Shown in pieces: positions 8,353-16,282 of a stretch of 28,818 bases of DNA. The translations under genes and the position numbers were made by a program. The notes under the pieces were generated by a model. The model was not told the DNA's origin. It saw nothing but the letters and a program-made list of their open reading frames with translations, and ran no database searches. This stretch comes from SOJZ01 sp964556565 (GTDB lineage: Archaea; Thermoproteota; Bathyarchaeia; Bathyarchaeales; Bathyarchaeaceae), in assembly GCA_964556565.1 (NCBI GenBank), contig CAZKWF010000022.1, positions 1-28,818 on the forward strand. The letters are read 5' to 3'. Position 1 is the stretch's first letter, and each line of letters opens with the position of its first letter.

Positions 8353-8354
8353 TC

Positions 8355-8918
8355 ATGGGCGATCCTAAAAAGCAACGAAAAAAATATGAAACGCCAAAGT
8401 TTCCTTGGCGAATCGATATTCTAGAAACAGAACTAAACCTGCTTGGTCAGTATGGACTGAGAAACAAAAGAGAGCTCTGGCGTCACAAAACCATGCTCTC
8501 AAAGTTTCGAGGAATCGCGCGGTCGCTTCTAGGCATGTCTGCTGAGGAACGAAGAAAACTGGAAAAACAACTTGTCGATAGACTTCGCCGCCTTGGTCTT
8601 TTACCCAAAACAGCTGCTTTAGCTGATGTTCTTGACTTGACTCTGGAAGACATCCTTGAACGTCGACTTCAAACCCTTGTATTTAGAAAAGGTCTGGCTA
8701 AATCTATGTATCAAGCTCGCCAACTCATTTCCCACGGGCACGTTGCCATCGAAAGTAAACGGGCTTCATCCCCAAGCTATCTGGTCTTAAGCGATGAGGA
8801 GGCAGTAATAGATTACGCTCCAACGAGTCCTCTATCAAATCCTAATCATCCAACAAGAGAATCCGTTAAAGCTACGGTTGAGACGAAACCAACGGTAAAA
8901 CCAAAAACTGGGGGTTAG
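8355..8918 (+). CDS. rps4: 30S ribosomal protein S4 (uS4)
   Basis: Primary 16S rRNA-binding protein of the small subunit. The start ATG at 8355 gives MGDPKKQRKKYETPKFPW, the usual archaeal N-terminus; an open extension back to 8235 runs through rps13 and is not coding. The S4 RNA-binding domain lies around residues 105-165 (LERRLQTLVFRKGLAKSMYQ, then ARQLISHGHVAIES). The 187-residue length is normal for archaea, with a Thr/Pro/Lys-rich tail. Overlapping translational context with rps13 and rps11 shows one operon. Confidence 0.98.
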   Translation: MGDPKKQRKKYETPKFPWRIDILETELNLLGQYGLRNKRELWRHKTMLSKFRGIARSLLGMSAEERRKLEKQLVDRLRRLGLLPKTAALADVLDLTLEDILERRLQTLVFRKGLAKSMYQARQLISHGHVAIESKRASSPSYLVLSDEEAVIDYAPTSPLSNPNHPTRESVKATVETKPTVKPKTGG

Positions 8919-8923
8919 AAACA

Positions 8924-9319
8924 GTGAGCAAAAAAGCTGAAAGATGGGCAGTCGTCCACATTTACAGCTCCTACAATAACACGATTATACACATCACCGA
9001 CATATCTGGCGCCGAAACCATCGCCAGAGCCTCAGGAGGCATGTTTGTGAAGGCAGCTAGGTTACAATCATCACCCCATGCTGCCATGCGAGCTGCAGCT
9101 CAAGTTGCAAGTACTGCTCGGGATAGGGGAATAAGTGCCGTACACATTAAAGTTCGAGCCCCAGGCGGATCAAGTGCTAGGACGCCAGGTTCTGGAGCAC
9201 AAGCCGCCATACGAGCTTTGGCTCGAGGTGGATTCCGCATAGGTCGCATTGAAGAAGTAACACCGGTTCCACATGATGGAACGCGAAGAAAGGGCGGACG
9301 CAGAGGACGCAGAATCTAA
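8924..9319 (+). CDS. rps11: 30S ribosomal protein S11 (uS11)
   Basis: Platform protein of the small subunit near the E site. The 131-residue product begins at a GTG (MSKKAERWAVVHIYSSYNNT) and has the family core TARDRGISAVHIKVRAPGG and the basic end GTRRKGGRRGRRI. It starts 5 bp after rps4. A terminator-like inverted repeat follows 12 bp after its stop, so it is probably the last gene of this transcript. Confidence 0.98.
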   Translation: MSKKAERWAVVHIYSSYNNTIIHITDISGAETIARASGGMFVKAARLQSSPHAAMRAAAQVASTARDRGISAVHIKVRAPGGSSARTPGSGAQAAIRALARGGFRIGRIEEVTPVPHDGTRRKGGRRGRRI

Positions 9320-9331
9320 TTGCCCCTAGCT

Positions 9332-9357
9332 AAAACTGTTATTTAAGTTCCAGTTTT
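9332..9357 (+). terminator. Terminator-like inverted repeat after rps11
   Basis: AAAACTG at 9332-9338 and CAGTTTT at 9351-9357 form a perfect 7-bp stem with a 12-nt loop, ending in a T tract. It separates rps11 from rpoD, which in many archaea are in one transcript. Termination function is inferred. Confidence 0.45.
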
Positions 9358-9534
9358 CCAGACGATAAACATTGAAAATGAGTTAGCACGCGCGGGGTTA
9401 GTTCTATATAGATTATTATTGCGTTACTGGTGGAGGTTTGTGGTTTTGATGCTACAATATTCGAACCATTTTGCTCAAACGAAAAGTTTCCTTAATGTTA
9501 ATATGAATGCCTCTTCTTCCTAAATATTACCATA

Positions 9535-9582
9535 ACATTGAAATAATGCCTTCCGCTCCTTATGAAAAACACGTGAGTTCAT
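9535..9582 (+). promoter_or_regulatory. Element shared by rpoD and rpoN, copy A
   Basis: Begins ACATTGAAATAATGCC and continues with a pyrimidine tract and CTTATGAAAA, 30-80 bp before rpoD. About 40 of 48 positions match copy B before rpoN, with one single-base gap in the pyrimidine tract. CTTATGAAAA could be a TATA box. The single-base gap and stop codons argue against a shared peptide. Part of the start (AAACATTGAAAATGA) also occurs at 9367-9381. Confidence 0.7.
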
Positions 9583-9611
9583 AAGCATCTGCCAAAGGGC
9601 GTCTAATCATA

Positions 9612-10268
9612 ATGAAGATTCAAATAATTAAAAAAACTGATTTCACCATGCAGTTGACTATCCGTGGAATTAAGGCGCCCTTTGCGAATACTTTGCGCCG
9701 AATTATGCTCTCTGAGGTCCCTGCTATGGCTATCGAGGATGTAGTTATCATTGAAAACTCATCTGTACTTGCGGACGAAATTCTAGCCAATAGACTGGGG
9801 TTCATCCCTCTTAAAACAGATTTAGATTCCTATAACCTGCCCGAGGAGTGCCCGTGCAAAAGCGAGTTTGGATGCAACCTATGTCGTGTAGCTCTGACAC
9901 TGGAAGCTGAAGCCACCGATGAGGTAACAGCCGTATACTCGGGAGACCTACAGTCCGAGAACCCAGATATAGCACCCGTTAGCGACAAGATTCTCATCGC
10001 AAAGTTGGCGCCCGACCAGAAAATGAAATTGGAGGCGTACGCTCGACTGGGGAAGGGGAAGGTCCACTCGAAATGGCAACCAGTTTCCACATGTGCCTAC
10101 GAGTTTGCACCTGAAACCGAAACCAGCAACGAACGTGGTGATGTATTTAATTTTAACATAGAATCAACAGGCTCACTCCCAGTTGAAAGAATACTGCTTG
10201 AAGCCGTTCACATACTTGACAGACGATTTGAAGACTTCTCTAAACAATTAAAGGAGATAAAAAAATGA
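9612..10268 (+). CDS. rpoD: DNA-directed RNA polymerase subunit D (Rpo3)
   Basis: Assembly subunit of archaeal RNA polymerase, counterpart of bacterial alpha N-terminal domain and eukaryotic Rpb3. The 218-residue protein has the alpha dimerisation region (IRGIKAPFANTLRRIMLSEV at the N-terminus, SLPVERILLEAVHIL at the C-terminus). A zinc loop CPCKSEFGCNLC (about residues 77-88) is of the Rpb3 type. The ferredoxin-like domain with extra cysteines, which many archaeal Rpo3 carry, is absent; only one isolated Cys (STCAYEF) is there. It overlaps rpl18e by 4 bp (ATGA). The 292-bp gap before it contains a terminator-like repeat and its own promoter candidate. Confidence 0.97.
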   Translation: MKIQIIKKTDFTMQLTIRGIKAPFANTLRRIMLSEVPAMAIEDVVIIENSSVLADEILANRLGFIPLKTDLDSYNLPEECPCKSEFGCNLCRVALTLEAEATDEVTAVYSGDLQSENPDIAPVSDKILIAKLAPDQKMKLEAYARLGKGKVHSKWQPVSTCAYEFAPETETSNERGDVFNFNIESTGSLPVERILLEAVHILDRRFEDFSKQLKEIKK

Positions 10269-10627
10269 AACGGGTTAGAACTACTAACCCAGAGTTGATT
10301 AACCTCATTCGATCATTGAAAAAGCAGTCTCAAGAAAGCGAGGCAAGAATATGGCGTGATATAGCGGATTTTTTGTCTCGTTCACGACGAAGGCGCATAG
10401 CCGTAAATGTAAGTCGATTGAATCGGTACACTAAGAAGGGAGAAACTGTAGCGGTTCCAGGCAAGATATTGGCCGCAGGAAAAATTGATCATCCAATCAA
10501 AGTAGCAGCCTTCACCTTTTCTCAACCAGCACAGACAAAAATTTTGAAGGCCAAAGGAAAATGCTTATCACTCGTTGACCTGATGAAGAAGAACCCGAAA
10601 GGAACAGATGTGAAAATTATTGGGTAA
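10265..10627 (+). CDS. rpl18e: 50S ribosomal protein L18e (eL18)
   Basis: Large-subunit protein found in archaea and eukaryotes. The 120-residue product has the family start KRVRTTNPELINLIRSLKKQ and the core RRIAVNVSRLNRYTKKGE and VPGKILAAGKIDHP. Start overlaps the rpoD stop as ATGA; its own end overlaps the TTG start of rpl13 by 8 bp. Tight coupling within rpoD-rpl18e-rpl13-rps9. Confidence 0.97.
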   Translation: MKRVRTTNPELINLIRSLKKQSQESEARIWRDIADFLSRSRRRRIAVNVSRLNRYTKKGETVAVPGKILAAGKIDHPIKVAAFTFSQPAQTKILKAKGKCLSLVDLMKKNPKGTDVKIIG

Positions 10628-11072
10628 ACCAACGACTACTGAACGTGTTGCAGTGATTGACGCAACAGGACTGATTCTCGGGCGAATGGCCAGCCACATA
10701 GCTAAACGTCTCCTCCAAGGCGAAAAAATAATCGTCGTAAACGCAGAAAACGCGGCCATATCTGGCAAAAGAATGAGCTTAGTTAAAGAAGCGAAAAGAT
10801 TCTTGGAAATTGGCCACCCAAGAAAAGGTCCCTTACACCGGAGGCGGCCAGATCGAATCGTCCGAAGAACCATACGCGGCATGCTTCCACGAAAGAAGCC
10901 AAAGGGACAACAGGCATACAAACGATTGAAGGTTTTTCTCGAAGTTCCTGAAGAGTTTAAAGGCAAGGAAATACAAACGATTGCTAACGCTAATGCGGAG
11001 AAGTTGCGGTGTCCCTATATAACTATTGGAAAACTGGCAGAAGAAATTGGGTGGACTCCAATAGGTGAATAG
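10620..11072 (+). CDS. rpl13: 50S ribosomal protein L13 (uL13)
   Basis: Large-subunit protein of 150 residues. The family pattern is visible as VIDATGLILGRMASHIAKRL at the N-terminus and IRGMLPRKKPKGQQAYKRLK in the middle. The start is a TTG at 10620 that overlaps the end of rpl18e; no ATG is available before the conserved region. rps9 follows after 2 bp. Confidence 0.97.
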   Translation: MGKPTTTERVAVIDATGLILGRMASHIAKRLLQGEKIIVVNAENAAISGKRMSLVKEAKRFLEIGHPRKGPLHRRRPDRIVRRTIRGMLPRKKPKGQQAYKRLKVFLEVPEEFKGKEIQTIANANAEKLRCPYITIGKLAEEIGWTPIGE

Positions 11073-11074
11073 AA

Positions 11075-11488
11075 ATGCCAAGTTCCAAAAGAATCTTATT
11101 AACCAGCGGAAAACGGAAAACTGCCATTGCCCGGGCAACCGTCAGAGCTGGAAAAGGTAGAATTCGTATAAACAATGTTCCTATCGAAATTTTTGAACCT
11201 AAAATTGCCCGTGATAAAATCACGGAACCTCTTCTGCAGACTGATGAAGAAATACGGAAACAGCTTGACATAAGCGTTAAAGTGTCTGGCGGAGGTTTCA
11301 TGGGGCAGGCTGAGGCTACGCGGACAGCCATCGCGAGGGCTCTGTTGAAGTGGACAAAGAGTGCTCGCCTTAAAACCGTTTTTACGGATTATGACCGCGC
11401 TTTGATAGCTGGTGATCCGAGGCGAAAAGAATCTAAAAAGTTTGGTGGCCCTGGCGCAAGAGCTAGGGATCAGAAGAGCTATAGATAG
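11075..11488 (+). CDS. rps9: 30S ribosomal protein S9 (uS9)
   Basis: Small-subunit protein whose C-terminal tail reaches the P-site tRNA. The 137-residue product shows TSGKRKTAIARATVRAGKGR at the N-terminus, SGGGFMGQAEATRTAIARAL in the centre and the invariant basic end KSYR. It is the last gene of the rpoD-led run; a 172-bp gap with the shared promoter-like element separates it from rpoN. Confidence 0.98.
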   Translation: MPSSKRILLTSGKRKTAIARATVRAGKGRIRINNVPIEIFEPKIARDKITEPLLQTDEEIRKQLDISVKVSGGGFMGQAEATRTAIARALLKWTKSARLKTVFTDYDRALIAGDPRRKESKKFGGPGARARDQKSYR

Positions 11489-11583
11489 GTGTAGCATCTA
11501 GGCTTGTTACAGTATCTGTATGCGTGTACAGTCTGTCCATAGAGAGGGCGACTGGTGGAGAGACGAGTGAGCCGTTGACGGAA

Positions 11584-11631
11584 ACATTGAAATAATGCCT
11601 TTCTCCCCCTTATGAAAAGCACACAAACTCA
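11584..11631 (+). promoter_or_regulatory. Element shared by rpoD and rpoN, copy B
   Basis: Begins ACATTGAAATAATGCC and ends with CTTATGAAAA and an A/C-rich stretch, 30-77 bp before rpoN. The same order of blocks is found in copy A (9535-9582). A start of transcription about 25 bp after CTTATGAAAA would fall just upstream of the rpoN ribosome-binding site. Confidence 0.7.
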
Positions 11632-11660
11632 GAAAACATCTCAATAGGAGGCACTCGATA

Positions 11661-11888
11661 ATTATCATACCAGTACGCTGTTTCACATGCGGCAAAGTAA
11701 TCGGTGACAAGTGGGAAGACTTTGCTAGAAGGGTAAAGGCTGGAGAAGACGCAGGAAAAGTCTTAGACAGCCTAGGAGTAACACGATATTGCTGCCGCCG
11801 TATGCTTCTGTCCCACATAGACATCATCGATGAGGTTCTGAAATTTTACGTGGAAGCCGGAAGAAGAAAACCAGCTGAACAATTCTAA
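11661..11888 (+). CDS. rpoN: DNA-directed RNA polymerase subunit N (Rpo10), AUU start
   Basis: Small zinc-binding subunit of archaeal RNA polymerase (Rpb10 homologue), which helps assemble the D-L platform. Reading from ATT at 11661 gives (M)IIPVRCFTCGKVIGDKW, the usual N-terminus, then RYCCRRMLLSHID. The zinc ligands are the C-x2-C near the start and the CC pair (about residues 45-46). Length is 75 residues, slightly longer than usual at the C-terminus. No ATG, GTG or TTG lies in frame before the conserved start. A strong AGGAGG at 11646-11651 sits 9 nt before the ATT (6 nt before an ATA at 11658). A 13-bp gap to eno suggests cotranscription. The rpoK gene often found here in archaea is not present. 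Confidence 0.93.
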   Translation: MIIPVRCFTCGKVIGDKWEDFARRVKAGEDAGKVLDSLGVTRYCCRRMLLSHIDIIDEVLKFYVEAGRRKPAEQF

Positions 11889-11901
11889 CGAGGCAGATGA
11901 A

Positions 11902-13152
11902 GTGTCTACAGTCATCGAAAACGTCACTGCTCGAAAAGTCTTCAACAGTCGGGGAGAAGAAACGCTGGAAATTGACATAATAACTGTTGCGGGATTTGGA
12001 AGAGCTTCCGCCCCAGCTGGCGCTAGCAGAGGTAAGGCTGAGGTCATTCCATACCCTAAAGGCGAAGTAGACCAAGCAATAGAAAAGGTTGAAGAACTCG
12101 TTGCCCCAGAGCTAATCGGCAGAAATGCAGATGAACAAGAGGAAATCGACCTTATTCTTCATGAAATCGATGGAACCGAAGACTTTAGAAATTTGGGAGG
12201 AAACATGGCTTACGCCGTTTCTTTAGCCACAGCGGAGGCTGCAGCCGCATCCTACGGTATGCCATTATTTCAACACCTTGCCGGCTATTTCGCAGGCGAA
12301 CTTCCTTACCCGCTTGGAAATGTTTTAGGCGGAGGAAAACACGCGGGAGGAAAAGCACCAGACGTGCAAGAGTTTCTAGTTTTCCCTGTCAAGGTAGAAA
12401 TTTTTTCAGATGCAGCGAAAGCCAATGTTCTAGTTCATCAAAGGGTTGGTTCACTTCTCAAAAAAAAGGATGCATCCTTCACCGGAGGAAGGGGAGATGA
12501 AGGGGCATGGGCACCTAACATAAAGAATGAAGAGGCTTTGGAAATCGTGGCGAAGGCATGTGAAGAGATTTCAGGGGAGTCAGGTATAGAATGCAGAGTT
12601 GGTTTGGACATAGCTGCCTCCACCTTGTGGAAACCAAAAGAAGGACGTTACGTGTACGGTCGAGAAGGAACTAAAAGAAATTCTGGAGAACAATTGGACT
12701 TTGTGTTAAGTCTTGTCAAAGACTACAACCTCGCTTATGTTGAAGACCCTTTCCACGAAGAAGATTTTGAAAGCTTTTCAAAACTTACTAAGAGAGTTAA
12801 AAGGTGCCTTGTTTGTGGTGACGACCTGTTTGCAACGAGCAAAAAGAGACTGGCCCGTGGAATGAAAGTTGGCGCAGGAAACGCCATTATTATTAAAACG
12901 AATCAGGTTGGAACCCTCACGGATGCCTGGGAAACCACTAAACTGGCAAAAAAAGCTTCTTACACCCCGATCATGTCTCACCGATCTGGAGAAACAACTG
13001 ATACTCACTTAGCCCACTTATCCGTGGCCTTTCACTGCCCCATCATAAAAACTGGTGTAATAGGAGGGGCGAGAGTGGCGAAAATTAATGAACTCCTCCG
13101 AATAGAAGAGATGCTTGATAACAGGGCTAAAATGTCTGCTCTTTCATTGTGA
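11902..13152 (+). CDS. eno: Enolase (phosphopyruvate hydratase)
   Basis: Cytoplasmic enzyme of glycolysis and gluconeogenesis that interconverts 2-phosphoglycerate and phosphoenolpyruvate with magnesium. The 416-residue protein has the N-terminal VFNSRGEETLEIDI and the mobile loop ASAPAGASRGKAE. Metal ligands lie in GLDIAAS, VEDPFHEED and CGDDLFATS (about residues 232, 277 and 305). The catalytic lysine is in IIIKTNQVGTLT, and the signature SHRSGETTDTHLAHL closes the site. Start is GTG at 11902. It sits between rpoN and rps2, the standard archaeal arrangement. Confidence 0.98.
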   Translation: MSTVIENVTARKVFNSRGEETLEIDIITVAGFGRASAPAGASRGKAEVIPYPKGEVDQAIEKVEELVAPELIGRNADEQEEIDLILHEIDGTEDFRNLGGNMAYAVSLATAEAAAASYGMPLFQHLAGYFAGELPYPLGNVLGGGKHAGGKAPDVQEFLVFPVKVEIFSDAAKANVLVHQRVGSLLKKKDASFTGGRGDEGAWAPNIKNEEALEIVAKACEEISGESGIECRVGLDIAASTLWKPKEGRYVYGREGTKRNSGEQLDFVLSLVKDYNLAYVEDPFHEEDFESFSKLTKRVKRCLVCGDDLFATSKKRLARGMKVGAGNAIIIKTNQVGTLTDAWETTKLAKKASYTPIMSHRSGETTDTHLAHLSVAFHCPIIKTGVIGGARVAKINELLRIEEMLDNRAKMSALSL

Positions 13153-13161
13153 GGAAAAAAC

Positions 13162-13812
13162 ATGTCAGAAGAAGAGAAGAAAGAAGAAGTTGAAGCTCCC
13201 AGTGAGGAGGACCTTTTGCTACCTCAAGACACCATGCTATCAGCAGGAATTCACATAGGCACGAAAACGAGAACAAGAGACATGGATCAGTTTATCTACC
13301 GCATTAGACCTGATGGGTTGTTTGTTTTAGACATTAAAAAGAGTGATGAACGTATACGAGTTGCAGCTAAATTCCTCGCTCGATTTGACCCATCCAAGAT
13401 TGCAGTGGTAGCGGCGAGATTGTACGGGCGTGCTCCTGTGAATAAATTTTGCGAAGTAATCGGCGCGACTCCAATTGTAGGACGTTTTATTCCCGGAATG
13501 CTTTCAAATCCACTCTATCAGAGTCATATCGAACCCGGCGTAATAATTGTATCTGATTCTAAAGCTGACGTTCAAGCCGTGAGAGAAGCCTCAAGCCTAG
13601 GCATCCCAGTAATAGCGCTTTGTAGCACCGACAACGATTTTTGCGATATAGACCTAAGTATACCGACCAACAACAAGGGCAGAAGAGCCTTAGCAATAGT
13701 TTACTGGCTTCTTACCAGACAAATCCTACGGGAGAAGGGAGAGATACCTCCTGATGGAAACATTGAACCATCGATCGACGACTTTGAAGTGAAAATGGCG
13801 AGAGAGGAATAG
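13162..13812 (+). CDS. rps2: 30S ribosomal protein S2 (uS2)
   Basis: Small-subunit protein of 216 residues. An acidic N-terminal extension precedes the S2 core (LSAGIHIGTKTRTRDMDQFI, then RPDGLFVLDIKKSDERIRVA). The C-terminal half has PGVIIVSDSKADVQAVREAS and IPVIALCSTDNDF, as in the archaeal/SA family. Starts 9 bp after eno and ends 13 bp before the Memo gene, within one operon. Confidence 0.97.
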   Translation: MSEEEKKEEVEAPSEEDLLLPQDTMLSAGIHIGTKTRTRDMDQFIYRIRPDGLFVLDIKKSDERIRVAAKFLARFDPSKIAVVAARLYGRAPVNKFCEVIGATPIVGRFIPGMLSNPLYQSHIEPGVIIVSDSKADVQAVREASSLGIPVIALCSTDNDFCDIDLSIPTNNKGRRALAIVYWLLTRQILREKGEIPPDGNIEPSIDDFEVKMAREE

Positions 13813-13825
13813 CGGGAGGAGAAGG

Positions 13826-14674
13826 TTGAAGATTAGGCATCCTTCTCAAGCTGGAGCGTTTTACGCAGGCACTGCGCAATCACTGAAAGCACAGATTGAA
13901 GGATGTTTTACCCATAGATTTGGACCAGGCAAACTCCCCAAAATAGTGAAGGACGGTCTCCGAAACATTGTTGGACTCATCTGTCCTCATGCAGGATACA
14001 TGTATTCTGGACCAGTAGCTGCACATGCGTATTACAATCTTGCATTAGATGGAAAACCTGATGTTGCCGTTATTCTTGGTCCCAACCACACTGGGCGTGG
14101 AAGCGCTTTGGCACTCATGAATAAGGGAGTTTGGCAGACTCCTCTGGGAGACGTAGAGATTGACACCTTGACCGCCAAGCAGATCGCAGGTGAATCTCAC
14201 ATCGTTGACATTGATGATTCAGCTCACACGTTTGAGCATTCCATTGAAGTTCAGCTTCCTTTTCTTCAATACTTGTATGGCTCAGCCTTCAAGTTTGTGC
14301 CCATCTGCTTTCTTATGCAAGATTTGGAGTCCAGCCGAGAAGTGGGACGGGCTGTTGCGAAGGCCTTGTCAGGAAAGAACGGTTTGATAATTGCCTCTAC
14401 GGATATGACTCATTACGAGCCGCATGAACAGGCTCAACGAAAAGACAAGATGGCCATCGACGCTGTCGCGAAAATGGATGAGGAACTGTATTATTCCACC
14501 GTGGAGAGCCAGAACATATCTACGTGTGGTTACGGTCCAACGGTTGCTGTGATTACTGCGGCGAAGTTGTTGGGTGCAAAAAGGGCACAGTTGTTGTGTT
14601 ACAAAACGAGTGGCGATGTGATCAGTGACTTTTCCTCTGTAGTAGGTTATGCTTCGATGTCATTCACAAAGTAG
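13826..14674 (+). CDS. MEMO1 family protein (AmmeMemoRadiSam system protein B)
   Basis: A 282-residue protein of the Memo family, structurally related to extradiol dioxygenases (LigB). Signature blocks are ICPHAGYMYSGPVAAHAYYN, ILGPNHTGRG, FEHSIEVQLPFLQY and STDMTHYEPHE; the histidines in these blocks would hold a metal. Known archaeal neighbours include an AMMECR1 protein and a radical SAM enzyme, but neither is in this window. The biochemical role is unsettled. The TTG start at 13826 follows a clear ribosome-binding site (GGGAGGAGAAGG) and gives the family N-terminus KIRHPSQAGAFY. In archaea this gene commonly sits between rps2 and mevalonate kinase; here the isoprenoid genes follow on the opposite strand, 10 bp away. 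Confidence 0.93.
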   Translation: MKIRHPSQAGAFYAGTAQSLKAQIEGCFTHRFGPGKLPKIVKDGLRNIVGLICPHAGYMYSGPVAAHAYYNLALDGKPDVAVILGPNHTGRGSALALMNKGVWQTPLGDVEIDTLTAKQIAGESHIVDIDDSAHTFEHSIEVQLPFLQYLYGSAFKFVPICFLMQDLESSREVGRAVAKALSGKNGLIIASTDMTHYEPHEQAQRKDKMAIDAVAKMDEELYYSTVESQNISTCGYGPTVAVITAAKLLGAKRAQLLCYKTSGDVISDFSSVVGYASMSFTK

Positions 14675-14684
14675 CTAGAACAGG

Positions 14685-15086
14685 TTATCGAGGCATCCTT
14701 CCCTTCTCTATTCTAATCGTATCATTTTCTAATCGAACAATGTCTCCGGTCTCTATTTTCGAAATATCAATCTTGTCAATGCAAGGTATTTCCGAGATTA
14801 TTGCTCCTACAGCAACCACGGTTTCACATTCTTTGTTTATGATTCCAGCAGGGGCCGTATCATTCTTTTTCATCCTGTAAAGAGTGTAGGATCCAACGGT
14901 TGACCCTTTGCCGTTCGGGAAAACCAGTATTTTGTCCTTCACCTTCTTTCCCTCCAGCTCGTGCCCCTTTTCTATGATCACGCCTGTGTCTGGGTTCACT
15001 CCGCCGTAAAAGGAGATTGGTTGCGAGGTGGTTAAGGCTTCTCCTTCCGCAGCTCCCTTTGAGATGACTCTTCCTTTCAGCGCCAT
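14685..15086 (-). CDS. Phosphomevalonate dehydratase small subunit (aconitase X swivel domain)
   Basis: Small subunit of the enzyme that dehydrates 5-phosphomevalonate to trans-anhydromevalonate 5-phosphate in the archaeal mevalonate pathway. The 133-residue protein has the swivelling beta-domain pattern: KGRVISKGAAEGEALTTSQP, then PNGKGSTVGSYTLYRMKKN and AVGAIISEIPCIDKID. The ATG at 15086 overlaps the end of the large-subunit gene by 10 bp. The same frame is open upstream to 15239 but only through that gene. It is the last gene of a four-gene operon. Confidence 0.93.
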   Translation of the reverse strand: MALKGRVISKGAAEGEALTTSQPISFYGGVNPDTGVIIEKGHELEGKKVKDKILVFPNGKGSTVGSYTLYRMKKNDTAPAGIINKECETVVAVGAIISEIPCIDKIDISKIETGDIVRLENDTIRIEKGRMPR

Positions 15087-16282
15087 TTTCCTCTCACCGC
15101 AGCCTCTATACACTCTTCTAAGCTTCCCAGTTTTGTCTTCATGTTGTTGTGTCTTGAATAGTAACATCCTTTTGCAGAGGTTGTTGCAACTGACCTGAAC
15201 CTTCCTTTCAATGGGGCCACTGCCATGCAAGTGTCGCAAGCGAATTTTCCCCCAGCCTTCTCGATTATTTTCGTGTAGCCTCTTTTGTCAGCGAGTTGTT
15301 TCATTAGCCTTGAGGTTGCGACCCAGAATTCAGTGTTCGAGGATACTCTCTTGTTTTTTAACAATTTTGCTGCTTCAGCAATTTCTTTGATTGAGCAGTG
15401 GGGGCAACCTATACAAACGAAGTCGATGGTGTCAACGTCGTCATCAATACTTTCATATGCTTCTTTTATGTCCATATCTTCGATGATTGTTTTCTCTTTT
15501 GGCAGTTGATGTTTTTCAAATCCAGGAGTTATCCCCTTCATAAAAAACAACGGTTTTGAACCGTAAGTCACCACTGAAGCGCAGAACGATTTCAATTCAT
15601 CCAAATCCGCGTCTTTTATACCTGTTATGTATGGTATCTTGTTTTCAACTTTTTTGCCAATACAATAACCAAGGGCTCCCCAATCTGACAAATTTTTTAG
15701 TTTAACCCTCACGTCTACATGAACGTCGGGCACTCTGTTCTCTTCCAAGTGTAATCCGTAGGACGGTGTTTTGCCCACAAAAGCTGCTGCGAGGGCTGAT
15801 GGGCCGCCTTCTCTGTTGGTTTTTGCTCCGATGACCGAGTTAGCGAAAGTAACTGCAGAGGACTCGGACCAAGCAATGTGTTCTCCATATGTTGGTAGGC
15901 TTCCTATCAGGTATGGTGTGCATGTGCAGGAGATGATTATACCCATTTTTCTGAAGGCGTCTATGACCAGGTTTTGTTTTTCTGCGAATTCTTCGGAGAT
16001 TCCGAGTTTTTTCCAATCCTCCAAATCCATTCCTGCAGGATTCAAGGTTGTGAGCACCTTGACTTTTCCATCTCTTGCTAGTTCGTTTAGAAATTCTAGA
16101 CCAGCATCTCCTAGGTTGTGATATGACACGCCTGCGACTTGAACAGAACCTACGCTTATGAGTTTTTCAGCACCGTAAATCTCTCCTAAGGCAACGAGTA
16201 TCTCCATGGATTTTTTTGCTGCGTAACCTTCTTCTCCATCCAGCATTCTTTCTTCTTCTTTTGTGAGGTACATAAAAATCAC
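15077..16282 (-). CDS. Phosphomevalonate dehydratase large subunit (aconitase X)
   Basis: Catalytic subunit of the same dehydratase, a [4Fe-4S] enzyme of the aconitase superfamily. Likely cluster cysteines lie in SCTCTPYLIG (Cys119/121), FVCIGCPHCS (Cys290/293/296) and FACDTC (Cys349/352). The active-site blocks NREGGPSALAAAFVGKTPSYG (split here as residues 156-176) and YITGIKD are typical of the family. The GTG at 16282 overlaps the decarboxylase stop as GTGA and is chosen for that reason; ATG 16273 (MYLTKEEERML) is equally plausible and matches many homologues. Product length is about 400 residues, as expected for archaeal large subunits. Confidence 0.94.
   Translation of the reverse strand: MIFMYLTKEEERMLDGEEGYAAKKSMEILVALGEIYGAEKLISVGSVQVAGVSYHNLGDAGLEFLNELARDGKVKVLTTLNPAGMDLEDWKKLGISEEFAEKQNLVIDAFRKMGIIISCTCTPYLIGSLPTYGEHIAWSESSAVTFANSVIGAKTNREGGPSALAAAFVGKTPSYGLHLEENRVPDVHVDVRVKLKNLSDWGALGYCIGKKVENKIPYITGIKDADLDELKSFCASVVTYGSKPLFFMKGITPGFEKHQLPKEKTIIEDMDIKEAYESIDDDVDTIDFVCIGCPHCSIKEIAEAAKLLKNKRVSSNTEFWVATSRLMKQLADKRGYTKIIEKAGGKFACDTCMAVAPLKGRFRSVATTSAKGCYYSRHNNMKTKLGSLEECIEAAVRGKWR

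Noticed and set aside
8235..8354. Upstream extension of rps4
   Set aside because: Runs through rps13 in another frame; the conserved S4 N-terminus begins at 8355.
9545..9585. Small peptide MPSAPYEKHVSS in the rpoD upstream element
   Set aside because: The rpoN copy of the element has a one-base gap and an early stop, so the peptide is not conserved.
15087..15239. Upstream extension of the aconitase-X small subunit
   Set aside because: Overlaps the end of the large subunit; the conserved domain starts at MALKGRV.
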